Assembly: GCF_003011895.2 (NCBI RefSeq)
Contig: NZ_PXWF02000191.1
Coordinates: 1-58,814, forward strand
Origin: Massilia glaciei
GTDB taxonomy: Bacteria > Pseudomonadota > Gammaproteobacteria > Burkholderiales > Burkholderiaceae_D
DNA: 58,814 bases
Direction of reading: 5' to 3'
Shown here: piece by piece, positions 15,409-24,747 of the stretch
Layout of the letters: the number at the start of each line of letters is the position of its first letter
Numbering within the stretch: position 1 is the first letter of the stretch
Notes under the pieces: generated by a model
The model's database searches: none
Seen by the model: only the letters and a program-made list of their open reading frames with translations
What the model was told of the DNA's origin: nothing
Position numbers and translations under genes: made by a program

Positions 15409-17868
15409 CTACTTGGCGCGGCCGACCAGCACCGTCCCGTACAGCGCCGGCACGGTCATCCGGATGCGCCCGCCGACCGCCCGCACCGGCTTGCCGCTGA
15501 GGGCGTCGGTGAAGCTGGTCGGCGCGCCCGCCGGCAGCGTCACGTTCACGCTGCGCGCATGGCCGTCGTTGTTGGTGGCGGTAAGCGCCCAGTTGGCGCC
15601 GTCGCGCCTGGCCAGCACCAGCACATGCTCGTCGAGCAGCAGCGGCGCGTCGATGCTGCCGTGGCGCAGCACCGGGAATTTGTCGCGCATGCGGATCAGC
15701 GCCTTGAAGGCGGCCAGCAGCGCCAGGTCGGGCTTGCCGCCCAGGTCGGCCCACGGGTAGCCGGCGCGGTTGGCGGGATCGTCGCCCCCGCTCAGGCCGA
15801 CCTCGTCGCCGTAGTAGACGGCCGGGGCGCCCGGAAACATCATCTGGAAAAACACCGCCATGCGCATGCGCCGCTTGGCCAGCGCCAGCGACGCCGGGTC
15901 GCCCCCGACGTCGCCGAGCACATGCAGCGAGCGCGCCTGGTCGTGCGTCGAGAGCAGGTTCATCAGCGCGTAGAAGGCCTGCGGCGGATAGGCCTCGCGC
16001 ATCAGTTCGATGTTGCGGTAGGCGATCCGCGCGTCCATGCCGCCCGCGTAGTCGAGCACGGCGTTGCGGAAGATGTAGTTCATCGTCGTGTCGAAGGTGT
16101 CGCCGAGGAAGTACTTGGACGAGTCGAACCAGGTCTCGGCGATGGTGAGCGCGTCGGGCCGCTCGGACTTGACCACCTTGCGCCACTCGCGCCAGAAGTC
16201 GTCGGGGACCCACGGCGCGACGTCCATGCGCCAGCCGGCGGCGCCGCGCGCCAGCCACAGCCGGGTGACCGAGTCCGGCGCGCCGTAGGCGAAGTCGCGC
16301 CAGCTTCGCGCCGACTTGTCGAGCTCGGGCAGGTCGGCGACGCCGCTCCAGCCCTTGTAGCTTTTCTCGGGCTCGGCCTGGCCCGGCGCGAAGCTGTACC
16401 AGCTCGCGTAGGGCGAATCGGGCGCGATTTTTCCGGCCTCGAAGGCGCCCTTGGCGGGATACTTGGCGTAGCGGTCGAAATAGATCGAATCGCTGCCGGT
16501 GTGGTTGAACGAGGCGTCGGCGATGAGCCGGATGCCGCGCTTGGCGGCCTCTTTGACCAGGCGCGTGTAGTCGGCGTTGCTGCCGAAGCCGGGGTCGATG
16601 TTGCGGTAGTCGCCGGTGTCGTATTTGTGGTTGCTGGTGGCCCGGAACAGCGGCGTCATGTAGATGGTGTTGGCGCCGAGCGCCTTGATGTAATCGAGCT
16701 TGTCGATCACGCCGCGCAGGTCGCCGCCGAAAAAGTCGTTGTTGACGTGGGCGTCGGAGCCGTCGCCCGAACCCGGCCGGTACGGCTTGTCGAGCCAGTT
16801 GGCGTGGAACTCGACGTCCTTGTCCTGGTAGCGCGAGCGACCCGGGGTCGGGTCGTTGCGCTTGTCGCCATTGCGGAATCGGTCCGGAAAAATATAGTAG
16901 TAGACGGCGTCGCGCGCCCAGCCCGGCACGCGGAAGTCGCCCGCGTGGATCGTCTGCCGGAAGCGGCGGATGGCGTTCACCCGCGCGCCGGCGCGCCCGA
17001 CCAGCCCGAGGCCGTTGGTGCCCTGCTCGCGCGTCCAGTACACGGCGTTGCGGTTGTTCTGGTAGATGTAGGTGGCGCCGCCGCTTTGCACCTCGAAGTA
17101 GTAGCCGTAGATGGCGGGATCGGCGAAGCGGTGCTTGGCGCTCCAGCGCTCGCTGCCGCCGCTGCGGGCGGGGGTCATCGGCACCCGCGCCACCTCGGTG
17201 TACTCGAGCACCTCCTGATTGCCCTCGAGCCTGCGTTTTTCGATCACCAGGGTGGCGCCGGTGGCGCCGGGCAGGCCGTTGAGCGCGAACGCGATCTCGG
17301 TGCCGGCGCCCGCGCTGCCGAACGGCGCCTTGTCGGCCAGCGCGCGCGTGTCGTGGCGCAGGCTCAGCGCGATCTTGTCGGTGAGCGATCCGCCCTCGTC
17401 GTCGGGAAAGGTCTTGGCGCCGATGCTCAGCTCGGCGCGCCCGGCCGGAAACGCCAGCCGCACCGTGTGCTCGCCCGAGAATTTGAACTTGATGTTGCCG
17501 GGCGCGGCGGCGTCGCCGCCGTGTCCGAGCGGCGCCGGCGTGTCGGCCCGCAGCAGGTGCTGGTCCGGCGCGCCGAAGGTCAGCGGCACCGACCACGCGG
17601 CGTCGGCTATCTTAAACTCCTGCAGCCCGAGCGAGTTCACGTTGAGGTAGTAGGCGTCGCACTTGTAGGTGAACGCGTAATTGTCGAAGCTTCCCCATCC
17701 GTTCATTCCACCGCGCAGGAACAGGGTGGTGGCGCCGTGCGGGGCGGCCGCGCACGCGGCGGTTTGGGCGGCAGTTTGGGCGGCGGCCTGGGCCGCGGCG
17801 CCGGGGCAGGACAGGACGGCCGACAGGGCGACAAGAGCGGGGACAGCGAGGGGCATTTTGCGGAGCAT
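15409..17868 (-). CDS. Secreted GH13 alpha-amylase family enzyme
   Basis: The 819-residue protein has a signal peptide (MLRKMPLAVPALVALS...) followed by an Ala/Gln repeat, N-terminal beta-sandwich domains with FLRGGMNGWGSF, a form seen in starch-binding or pullulanase-type modules, and then a GH13 barrel. The four conserved regions are present: IRLIADASFNHTG, GWRMDVAPW (nucleophile D549), LTIAETWFD (acid/base E578) and LLSTHDQAR (D643). A C-terminal beta domain follows. It should cleave alpha-1,4- or alpha-1,6-glucans outside the cytoplasm. Pullulanase-like, neopullulanase-like and cyclomaltodextrinase-like activities are all possible. The ATG at 17868 is chosen; an in-frame TTG lies four codons upstream. 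Confidence 0.9.
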   Translation of the reverse strand: MLRKMPLAVPALVALSAVLSCPGAAAQAAAQTAAQTAACAAAPHGATTLFLRGGMNGWGSFDNYAFTYKCDAYYLNVNSLGLQEFKIADAAWSVPLTFGAPDQHLLRADTPAPLGHGGDAAAPGNIKFKFSGEHTVRLAFPAGRAELSIGAKTFPDDEGGSLTDKIALSLRHDTRALADKAPFGSAGAGTEIAFALNGLPGATGATLVIEKRRLEGNQEVLEYTEVARVPMTPARSGGSERWSAKHRFADPAIYGYYFEVQSGGATYIYQNNRNAVYWTREQGTNGLGLVGRAGARVNAIRRFRQTIHAGDFRVPGWARDAVYYYIFPDRFRNGDKRNDPTPGRSRYQDKDVEFHANWLDKPYRPGSGDGSDAHVNNDFFGGDLRGVIDKLDYIKALGANTIYMTPLFRATSNHKYDTGDYRNIDPGFGSNADYTRLVKEAAKRGIRLIADASFNHTGSDSIYFDRYAKYPAKGAFEAGKIAPDSPYASWYSFAPGQAEPEKSYKGWSGVADLPELDKSARSWRDFAYGAPDSVTRLWLARGAAGWRMDVAPWVPDDFWREWRKVVKSERPDALTIAETWFDSSKYFLGDTFDTTMNYIFRNAVLDYAGGMDARIAYRNIELMREAYPPQAFYALMNLLSTHDQARSLHVLGDVGGDPASLALAKRRMRMAVFFQMMFPGAPAVYYGDEVGLSGGDDPANRAGYPWADLGGKPDLALLAAFKALIRMRDKFPVLRHGSIDAPLLLDEHVLVLARRDGANWALTATNNDGHARSVNVTLPAGAPTSFTDALSGKPVRAVGGRIRMTVPALYGTVLVGRAK
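17758..17793. repeat. 12-bp tandem repeat in the amylase signal-peptide region
   Basis: Three units of GGC-GGTTTGGGC type, slightly diverged, encode a repeated Ala-Ala-Gln-Thr motif on the minus strand right after the hydrophobic core of the signal peptide. Confidence 0.85.
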
Positions 17869-18077
17869 CGTCGATTCCAATCATGCTGGGTAAAAAAGAG
17901 GCAGTCAGGCATTGAATCACGAGAATTCGCTTGCCTGTGATCGAAAATGGCGATGCGCGCGACAAATCGCGCGATATTGCAGGATTTTGAAGTCTATCTG
18001 AAGGTTGGACGGCGCCCCCGCGGCGGCGGGGGGCGCGTCGATGGCGCCGTCGGCGCGCCGGCGCGGCAAGGCGGCTT

Positions 18078-18584
18078 CTAGCGGGCGACGATTTTCTTTT
18101 CCGACGAAATTTCTGTGAACCACTCGTCGATCATCTGCTTCTCATAGCGCAGCGCATCGTCCCGCTTGTACCGGTTGCTGCGCTGGGAATACATCATATT
18201 CCTGAGTTTTCCCTCGCCGCTGGCCAGCACTTGCTCCCCCGAACGCAGGGTGTAGCGGACTTGCATGCTCGGCCAGTCCGACCCGCCGCGCAGGATGCGC
18301 ACATCCTCGCCGTGGCCGTAACGCGGTTCGACGCGCCCGGCCAGGTCGATGTCGAGCACCTCGACGTCGAGTTGCTGGCCCGCCGGCAGGCTGGCGCCGA
18401 GTTTCTCGAAGTGCTTGGTCATCCCGGTGAGCACGCGCGCGCGTTCGTCGGCCGCCTTCGGCACGTCGAAGAAGTCGTTGGCATTTTTATATTCGACCGC
18501 GACGCCCGCGCTGGCGGAGCCGGCGGCGAACAAAAGCACCCCCGCCCCGGCCAGGCAGCGCGATAAGGATTTCAATGTTTTCAT
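18078..18584 (-). CDS. DUF3016 domain-containing secreted protein
   Basis: The 168-residue protein has a signal peptide ending GSASA|GVAVEY and then the DUF3016 pattern: the NDFFDVPKAAD segment, the LDVEVLDIDLAGRVEP strand and WPSMQVRYTLRSG. The C-terminal part is rich in charged residues and ends DEWFTEISSEKKIVAR. Function is unknown; members are periplasmic or outer-membrane associated. The ATG at 18584 is preceded by AAAGGAACATC. It is transcribed singly, divergent from the phosphoesterase gene. Confidence 0.88.
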   Translation of the reverse strand: MKTLKSLSRCLAGAGVLLFAAGSASAGVAVEYKNANDFFDVPKAADERARVLTGMTKHFEKLGASLPAGQQLDVEVLDIDLAGRVEPRYGHGEDVRILRGGSDWPSMQVRYTLRSGEQVLASGEGKLRNMMYSQRSNRYKRDDALRYEKQMIDEWFTEISSEKKIVAR

Positions 18585-18801
18585 GATGTTCCTTTCAAAA
18601 ATGGGCGCATGCGATCGCTCGCCCTCACCCACCAATAATACGCCTGTATCGCATGTCATTTCCACCACTGTAACCTTGATAAGTTGTAAGTAAATGTGTG
18701 GGGCGATGTAAGCGCGGCGGTTTCCGCGCGCTTGACCGGGTCGCGGTTTTCACATCGGCCGTATGGTATAAACCTTGATACTTTTGCCAGACCAACCATC
18801 C

Positions 18802-19578
18802 ATGCGCATACTCGTCCTGTCCGACCTCCATCTTGAACTCTGGCGCGAGCATGCGCCGCGCATCGATCCGGCGGCCAGCCGACCCGACGTTGTGGTGTTG
18901 GCCGGAGATATCAGCACCGGCGCGAAGGCGGTGGCGTGGGCGGCGAGCAATTTTTCGGGCCTGCCGGTGGTGTATGTGCACGGAAACCATGAAGCCTACG
19001 GGCATAAGCTTGAGGATGCGCACGCCGGGACCGCGGCGGCCTGCGCGGCGGCCGGCAACGTGCATTTTCTCAATGCCGATGAGCTGATCGTCGGCGGCGT
19101 CCGCTTCTTGGGTGCCACCTTGTGGACTGAGAGGCTGTTCGGCGCCGACACCCGTCCGGCGGCGATGCGCGCGGCAGAAGCCGTCATGAACGATTACCGG
19201 CGCATCCGGCTGGCGGCGAATGGCTATCGCAAGTTGCGCGCGGCCGACACCGCGCAATTCCATTCGGCCCAGCTGAGCTGGCTCAAAGACAAGCTCGCCA
19301 TGCCTTTTGCCGGACCGACGGTGGTGGTGACCCACATGGCGCCGTCCATGTTGTCGGTGCAGCACGAATACGTGAACGAGCTGACCTCGGCGGCATATGC
19401 GTCGCGACTCGGCGCGCTCGTTTCACAGGCAAACCTCTGGCTGCATGGACACATGCACAACTCGAGTGATTACCTGATCGGCCAATGCCGGGTTGTGTGC
19501 AATCCTTGCGGCTACATGACGCGCGGCGGCGGCACCGAAAACGCGCGCTTCGACCGCAATCTCATCGTCGAGGTGTGA
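18802..19578 (+). CDS. Calcineurin-like metallophosphoesterase
   Basis: The 258-residue cytoplasmic protein has all metal-binding blocks of the family: SDLHLE at residues 7-12, VLAGDIS, VHGNHEAYG, VTHMAPS and HGHMHNSSDY. It would coordinate two divalent metals and hydrolyse a phosphoester. The substrate is not predictable; nucleotides and nucleic acids are common in the family. The ATG at 18802 begins MRILVLSD, the canonical start. An upstream in-frame ATG lacks a ribosome binding site and adds a poorly conserved octapeptide. Confidence 0.9.
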   Translation: MRILVLSDLHLELWREHAPRIDPAASRPDVVVLAGDISTGAKAVAWAASNFSGLPVVYVHGNHEAYGHKLEDAHAGTAAACAAAGNVHFLNADELIVGGVRFLGATLWTERLFGADTRPAAMRAAEAVMNDYRRIRLAANGYRKLRAADTAQFHSAQLSWLKDKLAMPFAGPTVVVTHMAPSMLSVQHEYVNELTSAAYASRLGALVSQANLWLHGHMHNSSDYLIGQCRVVCNPCGYMTRGGGTENARFDRNLIVEV

Positions 19579-19749
19579 CGCCCCGCCCTTCCGCGCGCGG
19601 ACCGGCCTGGCCAAAACATGCCGCGACATCGCGGTCTCAAACCGATGCGGTCGGCGCGCCGCTGTCGGTTCGCGCCATATGTTTCTGTATAGCAGGCAAG
19701 ATAGCCATGCAGGAATGCATACCGCCGCGCGGCGCCGGCCCCTGGCGTC

Positions 19750-20016
19750 CTACGCCGCGGCGCCGGGCGACACCGTCAAGCCATACTTTTGCTGGAGCTC
19801 GGCAATCCGGCCCAGCATCTCCGGGGGCAGTTCGGCCGGTGTTAGTTTGGCGATGATCGTCCCGAGCACCCGTTTTTCGTTCTCGTCGACGACACCGTCC
19901 TTGAGCGCGATGGCCACCAATTCATCGAGCTCGTCCACCAGCAGCTTGCCGTCGTTGGTGAAGCACTGGATCGAGTGGTAGCTCATTTCGAGATAGTCGC
20001 GGCTTTCCTTGTTCAT
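19750..20016 (-). CDS. Small conserved hypothetical protein, TerB-like helical
   Basis: An 88-residue acidic, all-helical product starting MNKESRDYLEMSYHS. The middle (LVDELDELVAIALKDG-VVDENEKRVLGTII) resembles the EF-hand-like turn of TerB-type helical proteins, but I do not assign it to a family. An RBS-like GGGGACG precedes the ATG at 20016. It is flanked by non-coding gaps on both sides. Function unknown. Confidence 0.7.
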   Translation of the reverse strand: MNKESRDYLEMSYHSIQCFTNDGKLLVDELDELVAIALKDGVVDENEKRVLGTIIAKLTPAELPPEMLGRIAELQQKYGLTVSPGAAA

Positions 20017-20221
20017 TTTTTCGTCCCCGTTTGAATGATAGGACAAGTATATAGAAGGATGCCGCCGCGCAGTCCTCCAAATTGATCCTCACGGAAATGT
20101 TCGTGCCAGCCGCGCCGGGCGCCGCTCAAACCCGCCATCCGCCGTTCGGCACCTTTTTTTCCCAGGCACCGCTTTTGTTGCGACGATGCGGCATCCATCC
20201 ACCACACGAGGACGAACCGCC

Positions 20222-22207
20222 ATGAAAAAATTTACCCTTGTAACGCTCGCGCTGCTGGTCCAGCTTTCGTGCGACAGCCTCGCCGCCGCGCCCGCCGCGC
20301 CGCGTCCGCAGGACGACCTGTTCCGCGCCGCCAACGGCCACTGGCTCGCCACCACCGCCATCGCCGCCGACAAGGACGCCGCCTTCGGCGCCGACCTGCC
20401 CGCCATTTCCGACGCCCACGTGCGCGCCATCGTCGACGAACTCGCCGCCGGCCGGCACGCGCCGGGCAGCATCGAACAAAAGGTGGGCGCGTTCTACGCC
20501 AGCTATCTCGACACGGCGGCGATCGACCGCGCCGGCCTCGCCCCGGTCGCGCCCGCGCTCGCCGAAATCGCGGCCATCGGCACCCGCGCCGAGCTGGCGC
20601 GCTGGCAGGGCCGGATGCAGGGACGGATCGAATCGCCCATCTACCTGCGCCTGTTTCCCGACTTTAAAGATCCCAAAACCTACCGCGCGCTGACCTGGCA
20701 GGGCGGGCTCGGCATGCCCGACCGGCGCTACTACCTGGACCCGGCCGACGCCCGCATGGCCGCCGCGCGCTCGGCCTACGAAACCTACCTCGGCACGCTG
20801 GCGGCGCTCTCGGGCGAGAAAAACGCGGCCGATGTCGTCGCCCGCGTCATGCGGATCGAGTCGGCCATCGCCAAGGCGCACTGGGACCAGGCCGACACGC
20901 GCGACCCCGCCAAGAGCTACAACCCGATGAACGCGGCCGCCTTGCAGGCGCGGGCCCCGGGCTTCGACTGGGCCGCCTTCCTGCAGGCGTCCGGGCTGGC
21001 GCCGACCGAGGCCGTCACGGTCGCCCAGCCAAGCGCCGCGACCGCGATCGCGCGCCTGTTCGCCGGCGTCGCCCTCGACGACTGGAAGCTGTACTTCAAG
21101 ATGCGTACCCTCGACGCCGCCACCAGCGTCCTGCCGGCCCCGTTCCGCGCGGCGCGCCAGGCCTTCCGCGGCGCCGCCCTGCAGGGCACCCTGGCCGCGC
21201 CGGCGCGCTGGGAAAGCGGCATCGACGCGCTCAACCGGGCGATGGGCGAGGCGGTCGGCCAGGTGTATGTGGCGCGCCACTTCCCGGCCCCGCACAAGCG
21301 GCGCATGCGGGCCATCGTCGACAGCCTGCTGGCCGCGGCGCGTGAACTGGTCGCGGCCAGCGCCACCATGACGCCGGCGACCAAACAGCAGGCGCTGCGC
21401 AAGCTCGAGACCATGACGGCCAAGATCGGCGCGCCCGACGCGCCGCGCGACTACAGCGCGCTGGCCATTAGCGCCGGCGACGCGTTCGGCAATGTGCACC
21501 GCGCGCGCCGCTTCGAGTGGGAGCGGCAGGCGGCCAAGGCCGGCAAGCGGGTCGACCGCAACGACTGGCTGATGACGCCGCAAACGGTGAACGCCTTCTA
21601 CGACCCGTTCATGAACGAGATCGTGTTCCCGGCGGCCCATCTGCAGGCGCCGTACTTCGACATGGCCGCCGACGACGCGGCCAACTACGGCGCCGTCGGG
21701 GTGCTGATCGGCCACGAGATCAGCCACGGTTTCGACGAGCAGGGCAGCCAGTTCGACGCCGACGGCGTGATGCGCAACTGGTGGGCCGACGCCGACCGCG
21801 CCGCCTTCGCCAAACTGGGCGCGAAACTGGTCGCCCAGTTCGGCGCGATCGAGGCGCTGCCCGGCAAGCGCGTCGACGGCAAGCTCACGCTCAACGAGAA
21901 TATCGCCGACCTGGCCGGCCTGCAGATCGCCTACCGCGCCTACCAGCGCTCGCTCGGGGGCAAGGCGGCGCCGGTGGTCGACGGCGCGACCGGGGTCCAG
22001 CGATTCTTCATGAGCTATGCGCGCAGCCAGCGCGCGAAGTGGCGCGATGAGACCATGCTCAAGCTGCTCGCGAGCGACCCGCACGCGCCGAGCGAGTCGC
22101 GCGTCAACGCCGCCGTGGTCAATCTCGACGCCTTCCACGAGGCCTATGGCACCGGCGCGGGCGACGCGATGTTCAAACCGGCGGGCGAGCGCATCCGCAT
22201 CTGGTAG
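20222..22207 (+). CDS. M13 family zinc metallopeptidase (neprilysin/PepO type)
   Basis: The 661-residue protein has a signal peptide (MKKFTLVTLALLVQLSC) and then the long helical N-terminal M13 domain beginning PQDDLFRAANGHWLA. The zinc motif is GHEISHGFDEQGSQFD (H498, E499, H502), with the third ligand in NENIADLAGL (E559, D563), and the C-terminal MFKPAGERIRIW is the family's usual end. It should degrade peptides in the periplasm or at the cell surface. A possible lipobox cysteine occurs in LSC. It is followed after 40 bp by the LytS-type kinase gene in the same direction. Confidence 0.93.
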   Translation: MKKFTLVTLALLVQLSCDSLAAAPAAPRPQDDLFRAANGHWLATTAIAADKDAAFGADLPAISDAHVRAIVDELAAGRHAPGSIEQKVGAFYASYLDTAAIDRAGLAPVAPALAEIAAIGTRAELARWQGRMQGRIESPIYLRLFPDFKDPKTYRALTWQGGLGMPDRRYYLDPADARMAAARSAYETYLGTLAALSGEKNAADVVARVMRIESAIAKAHWDQADTRDPAKSYNPMNAAALQARAPGFDWAAFLQASGLAPTEAVTVAQPSAATAIARLFAGVALDDWKLYFKMRTLDAATSVLPAPFRAARQAFRGAALQGTLAAPARWESGIDALNRAMGEAVGQVYVARHFPAPHKRRMRAIVDSLLAAARELVAASATMTPATKQQALRKLETMTAKIGAPDAPRDYSALAISAGDAFGNVHRARRFEWERQAAKAGKRVDRNDWLMTPQTVNAFYDPFMNEIVFPAAHLQAPYFDMAADDAANYGAVGVLIGHEISHGFDEQGSQFDADGVMRNWWADADRAAFAKLGAKLVAQFGAIEALPGKRVDGKLTLNENIADLAGLQIAYRAYQRSLGGKAAPVVDGATGVQRFFMSYARSQRAKWRDETMLKLLASDPHAPSESRVNAAVVNLDAFHEAYGTGAGDAMFKPAGERIRIW

Positions 22208-22247
22208 CCGCGGGCGCGGGCGGGCATAATGCCCCCCACGCATTTCA

Positions 22248-23366
22248 ATGTCCACAAACCAACGCCGACCCATGCCCTTCCGTTTCCTGCCACGCGACAA
22301 ATTGTTCTGGTTTTACCATGCGGGCGCATTGCTGTTCACCGGCGCGGTCACGCTGCTGACCGTGCTCTTGTGGGGCAAGATCGTCGCCCACGACATCGCG
22401 TCGACGCTGGTGTGGGGCCTGCCCTACACCGTCGCGGTGCTCGGGTTCCGCTGGATCTACCGCCGCAGCGCCTGGCGCACCCTGTCGATGGGAAAACGCA
22501 TCGCTTTGGCCGCGGCGTATGGGACGGTGGCCGCGCTGTTGATCATGCTGTGCGTGTCGGCGATCGTGATGCCGCTGTTCTGGAACGACATCGCCGCCGG
22601 CCACCGCGCGCACGGGATCGCGTTCGAGCCGGCCGCCTACGTCACCCAGGCGGTCGTCGGCGGCGCGCTGCAGACGCAGCTGTTCGTCTGCGCCTGGATT
22701 TTCATCTATATCAGCTTCACGGGGAACCGCGATGTCAGGGCCGGCGAGCTGGCCAACCTGAGCCTGCAAGGCAGCCTGAGGGAGGCGCGCTTGAGCAGCC
22801 TGTCGAACCAGCTCAATCCCCATTTCCTGTTCAATTCGCTCAACAACATCCGCTTCATGGTCTACGAGAACGCCCAGCACGCCGACGCCATGATCGTCGC
22901 GCTGGCCGACATCCTGCGCTATTCGCTCGAGAGCACCGAGCAGCTCAAGTTGAGCGTCGGGCGCGAGATGGAGATCGTCAAACGCTACCTCGCCATCGTC
23001 AACATCCAGATGGAGGAGCGCCTCAAGGTCACGCTCGACGTGCCCGAGGGCGTGCAGGCGCTCCTGATGCCGCCGATGGTGATGCAGATGCTGGTCGAGA
23101 ACGCGATCAAGCATGGCATCGACCAGATGCAACACGGCGGCACGCTCGCCGTGACGGCGCGACTGCGCGATGGCCAGTTGCGCCTGCACGTGGCCAACGA
23201 CGTCGCGCCGGCGGCGCCGGGCGGGCGCGCCGACACCGGCATCGGATTGCGCAATATCGAACAGCGCCTGCAACTGCTGTACGGAGAACAGGCGCGCCTG
23301 AGCGTGGAGCGCCAAGCGCGGCGGTTCGAGGTGCTGGTCACCCTGCCCCGGGAGCTTGCCGCATGA
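22248..23366 (+). CDS. LytS/YehU-type sensor histidine kinase
   Basis: The 372-residue kinase has four membrane helices in the first 157 residues (for example LFWFYHAGALLFTGAVTLL), a His_kinase domain with NQLNPHFLFNSLNN (H192) and an HATPase domain (MLVENAIKHG, ADTGIGLRNIEQRL). It overlaps the LytTR regulator gene by 4 bp (ATGA), so the two form a coupled two-component system. Such systems often regulate a neighbouring membrane or surface function; the M13 peptidase lies just upstream. The start could also be the ATG at 22272; neither has a clear ribosome binding site. Confidence 0.92.
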   Translation: MSTNQRRPMPFRFLPRDKLFWFYHAGALLFTGAVTLLTVLLWGKIVAHDIASTLVWGLPYTVAVLGFRWIYRRSAWRTLSMGKRIALAAAYGTVAALLIMLCVSAIVMPLFWNDIAAGHRAHGIAFEPAAYVTQAVVGGALQTQLFVCAWIFIYISFTGNRDVRAGELANLSLQGSLREARLSSLSNQLNPHFLFNSLNNIRFMVYENAQHADAMIVALADILRYSLESTEQLKLSVGREMEIVKRYLAIVNIQMEERLKVTLDVPEGVQALLMPPMVMQMLVENAIKHGIDQMQHGGTLAVTARLRDGQLRLHVANDVAPAAPGGRADTGIGLRNIEQRLQLLYGEQARLSVERQARRFEVLVTLPRELAA

Positions 23367-24082
23367 AGGCCATCGTCGTCGAAGACTCGCGCCTGGCGCG
23401 CGAGGGATTGGTCAGGATGCTGGGCGCGTTCGCGCAGTTCGAGGTGGTCGGCGCGGCCGACCACCCCTCGACCGCGCTGGCGCTGATCGGCCAGTGCGCG
23501 CCCGATGTGATTTTCCTCGATATCCACATGCCGGGCGAATCCGGTTTCGAGCTGCTCGCGAAACTGGACTACCAGCCGCGCATCGTGTTCACCACCGCGC
23601 ATGCCGAGTACGCGGTCAAATCGTTCGACTTCAACACGATCGACTATCTGCTCAAGCCGATCAGCCAGGAGCGGCTGGCGCAGGCGGTCGCCCGGCTCGG
23701 CGCCGGCGGGGCCGGGACGGAGCCGGCATCGGCCGGCAAGTCGCCGCTCGCGCTCGACGCCAAGATTTTCATCAAGGATGGCGAACAGTGCCACCTGGTC
23801 GCGCTCGAGGCGATCCATTACATCGAAAGCTGCAAGAACTACGTGCAGGTGTTCTTCGGCGACAAAAAAGCCTACGTGAAGAAGTCGCTCAACAACATCG
23901 AGGAGCGTTTGCCGAAGCAAGTCTTCTTCCGCGCGAGCAGGCAACACATCATCAACCTGCGGGCGATCCGCGATATCGAGGAGTCGATCAATTTCGGGTT
24001 CAAGGTGACGATGAACGATGGCCGGGTGCTCGAAATTTCGCGCCGCAACGGGGCCGAGCTCCGGGATATGCTCAGCTTCTAG
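23363..24082 (+). CDS. LytTR-family response regulator
   Basis: The 239-residue regulator has a receiver domain (VVEDSRLAREG, phospho-acceptor IFLDIHMPGE with D53, DYLLKPI) and a C-terminal LytTR DNA-binding domain (about 135-239, with IHYIESCKNYVQVFF and FFRASRQHIINL). LytTR domains bind pairs of imperfect direct repeats. No such pair was identified nearby. The gene is the last of the pair with the LytS-type kinase. Confidence 0.93.
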   Translation: MKAIVVEDSRLAREGLVRMLGAFAQFEVVGAADHPSTALALIGQCAPDVIFLDIHMPGESGFELLAKLDYQPRIVFTTAHAEYAVKSFDFNTIDYLLKPISQERLAQAVARLGAGGAGTEPASAGKSPLALDAKIFIKDGEQCHLVALEAIHYIESCKNYVQVFFGDKKAYVKKSLNNIEERLPKQVFFRASRQHIINLRAIRDIEESINFGFKVTMNDGRVLEISRRNGAELRDMLSF

Positions 24083-24188
24083 CCTGTTCCGGGCCGGCCA
24101 GCGCGATTGATATCGCTCAAATAAATCCGGGTCTCGTGCGCCACACTGGAAAGCATCCGTCCTGACCGGCCCACCAGGAGCGCTTTTC

Positions 24189-24590
24189 ATGACCGCACTC
24201 TCGCTGACCCCTTCGCAAACCGAAGAACTGCGCAAGCGCCTCGGCGCCGCCCGCGCGGACACCGTCGGCCAAGTCCGCGCACGCATCGCTGGCGGCGCCA
24301 AGCCCCCGCCGGTGTCGCATCTGGCCCATAGGTTCCAACCGGACGACGCGGCGCAGGCGAGCGACATCGGCAACAACCAAATCGCACTGGCGGCGCACGA
24401 ACAGGCACTCGTCGCCGACATCGACGCCGCGCTGGCCCGCCTTGACGAAGGCATCGCCAACCTGTGCACCGTATGCGGCAACGCCATCGGCTACGACCGC
24501 CTGATGGCCGTTCCCACCGCACAGACCTGCGTGGCATGCCAGGAGCGCATCGAACAGCATGACCACCTGCCCCCGGGCCCGACAATGTAA
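24189..24590 (+). CDS. TraR/DksA-family zinc-finger protein
   Basis: The 133-residue protein has an N-terminal helical hairpin and a C4 zinc finger (C93, C96, C114, C117 in LCTVCG and CVACQ). It resembles DksA-like proteins that enter the RNA polymerase secondary channel, but the coiled coil is shorter than in DksA itself and the tip lacks an obvious DxxDxA motif. An RBS GGAGCG precedes the ATG. It lies upstream of a PRC-barrel gene, a pairing common in stress-response clusters of related bacteria (from general knowledge). Confidence 0.87.
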   Translation: MTALSLTPSQTEELRKRLGAARADTVGQVRARIAGGAKPPPVSHLAHRFQPDDAAQASDIGNNQIALAAHEQALVADIDAALARLDEGIANLCTVCGNAIGYDRLMAVPTAQTCVACQERIEQHDHLPPGPTM

Positions 24591-24747
24591 GCGGCCGGTG
24601 CCGGGCGGCGGCAAAGCGCGCAAGCGCGCATGCCTGGTCTGGCCCGGCCAAAAATGCCCGCTTCGGCCCTGCCGGGCCACCGGCGCGCTGTGGCCGATGG
24701 CGGCCGGCGGCATGTCCCTTTCCACATCTCTTTAGAAGGATGACATC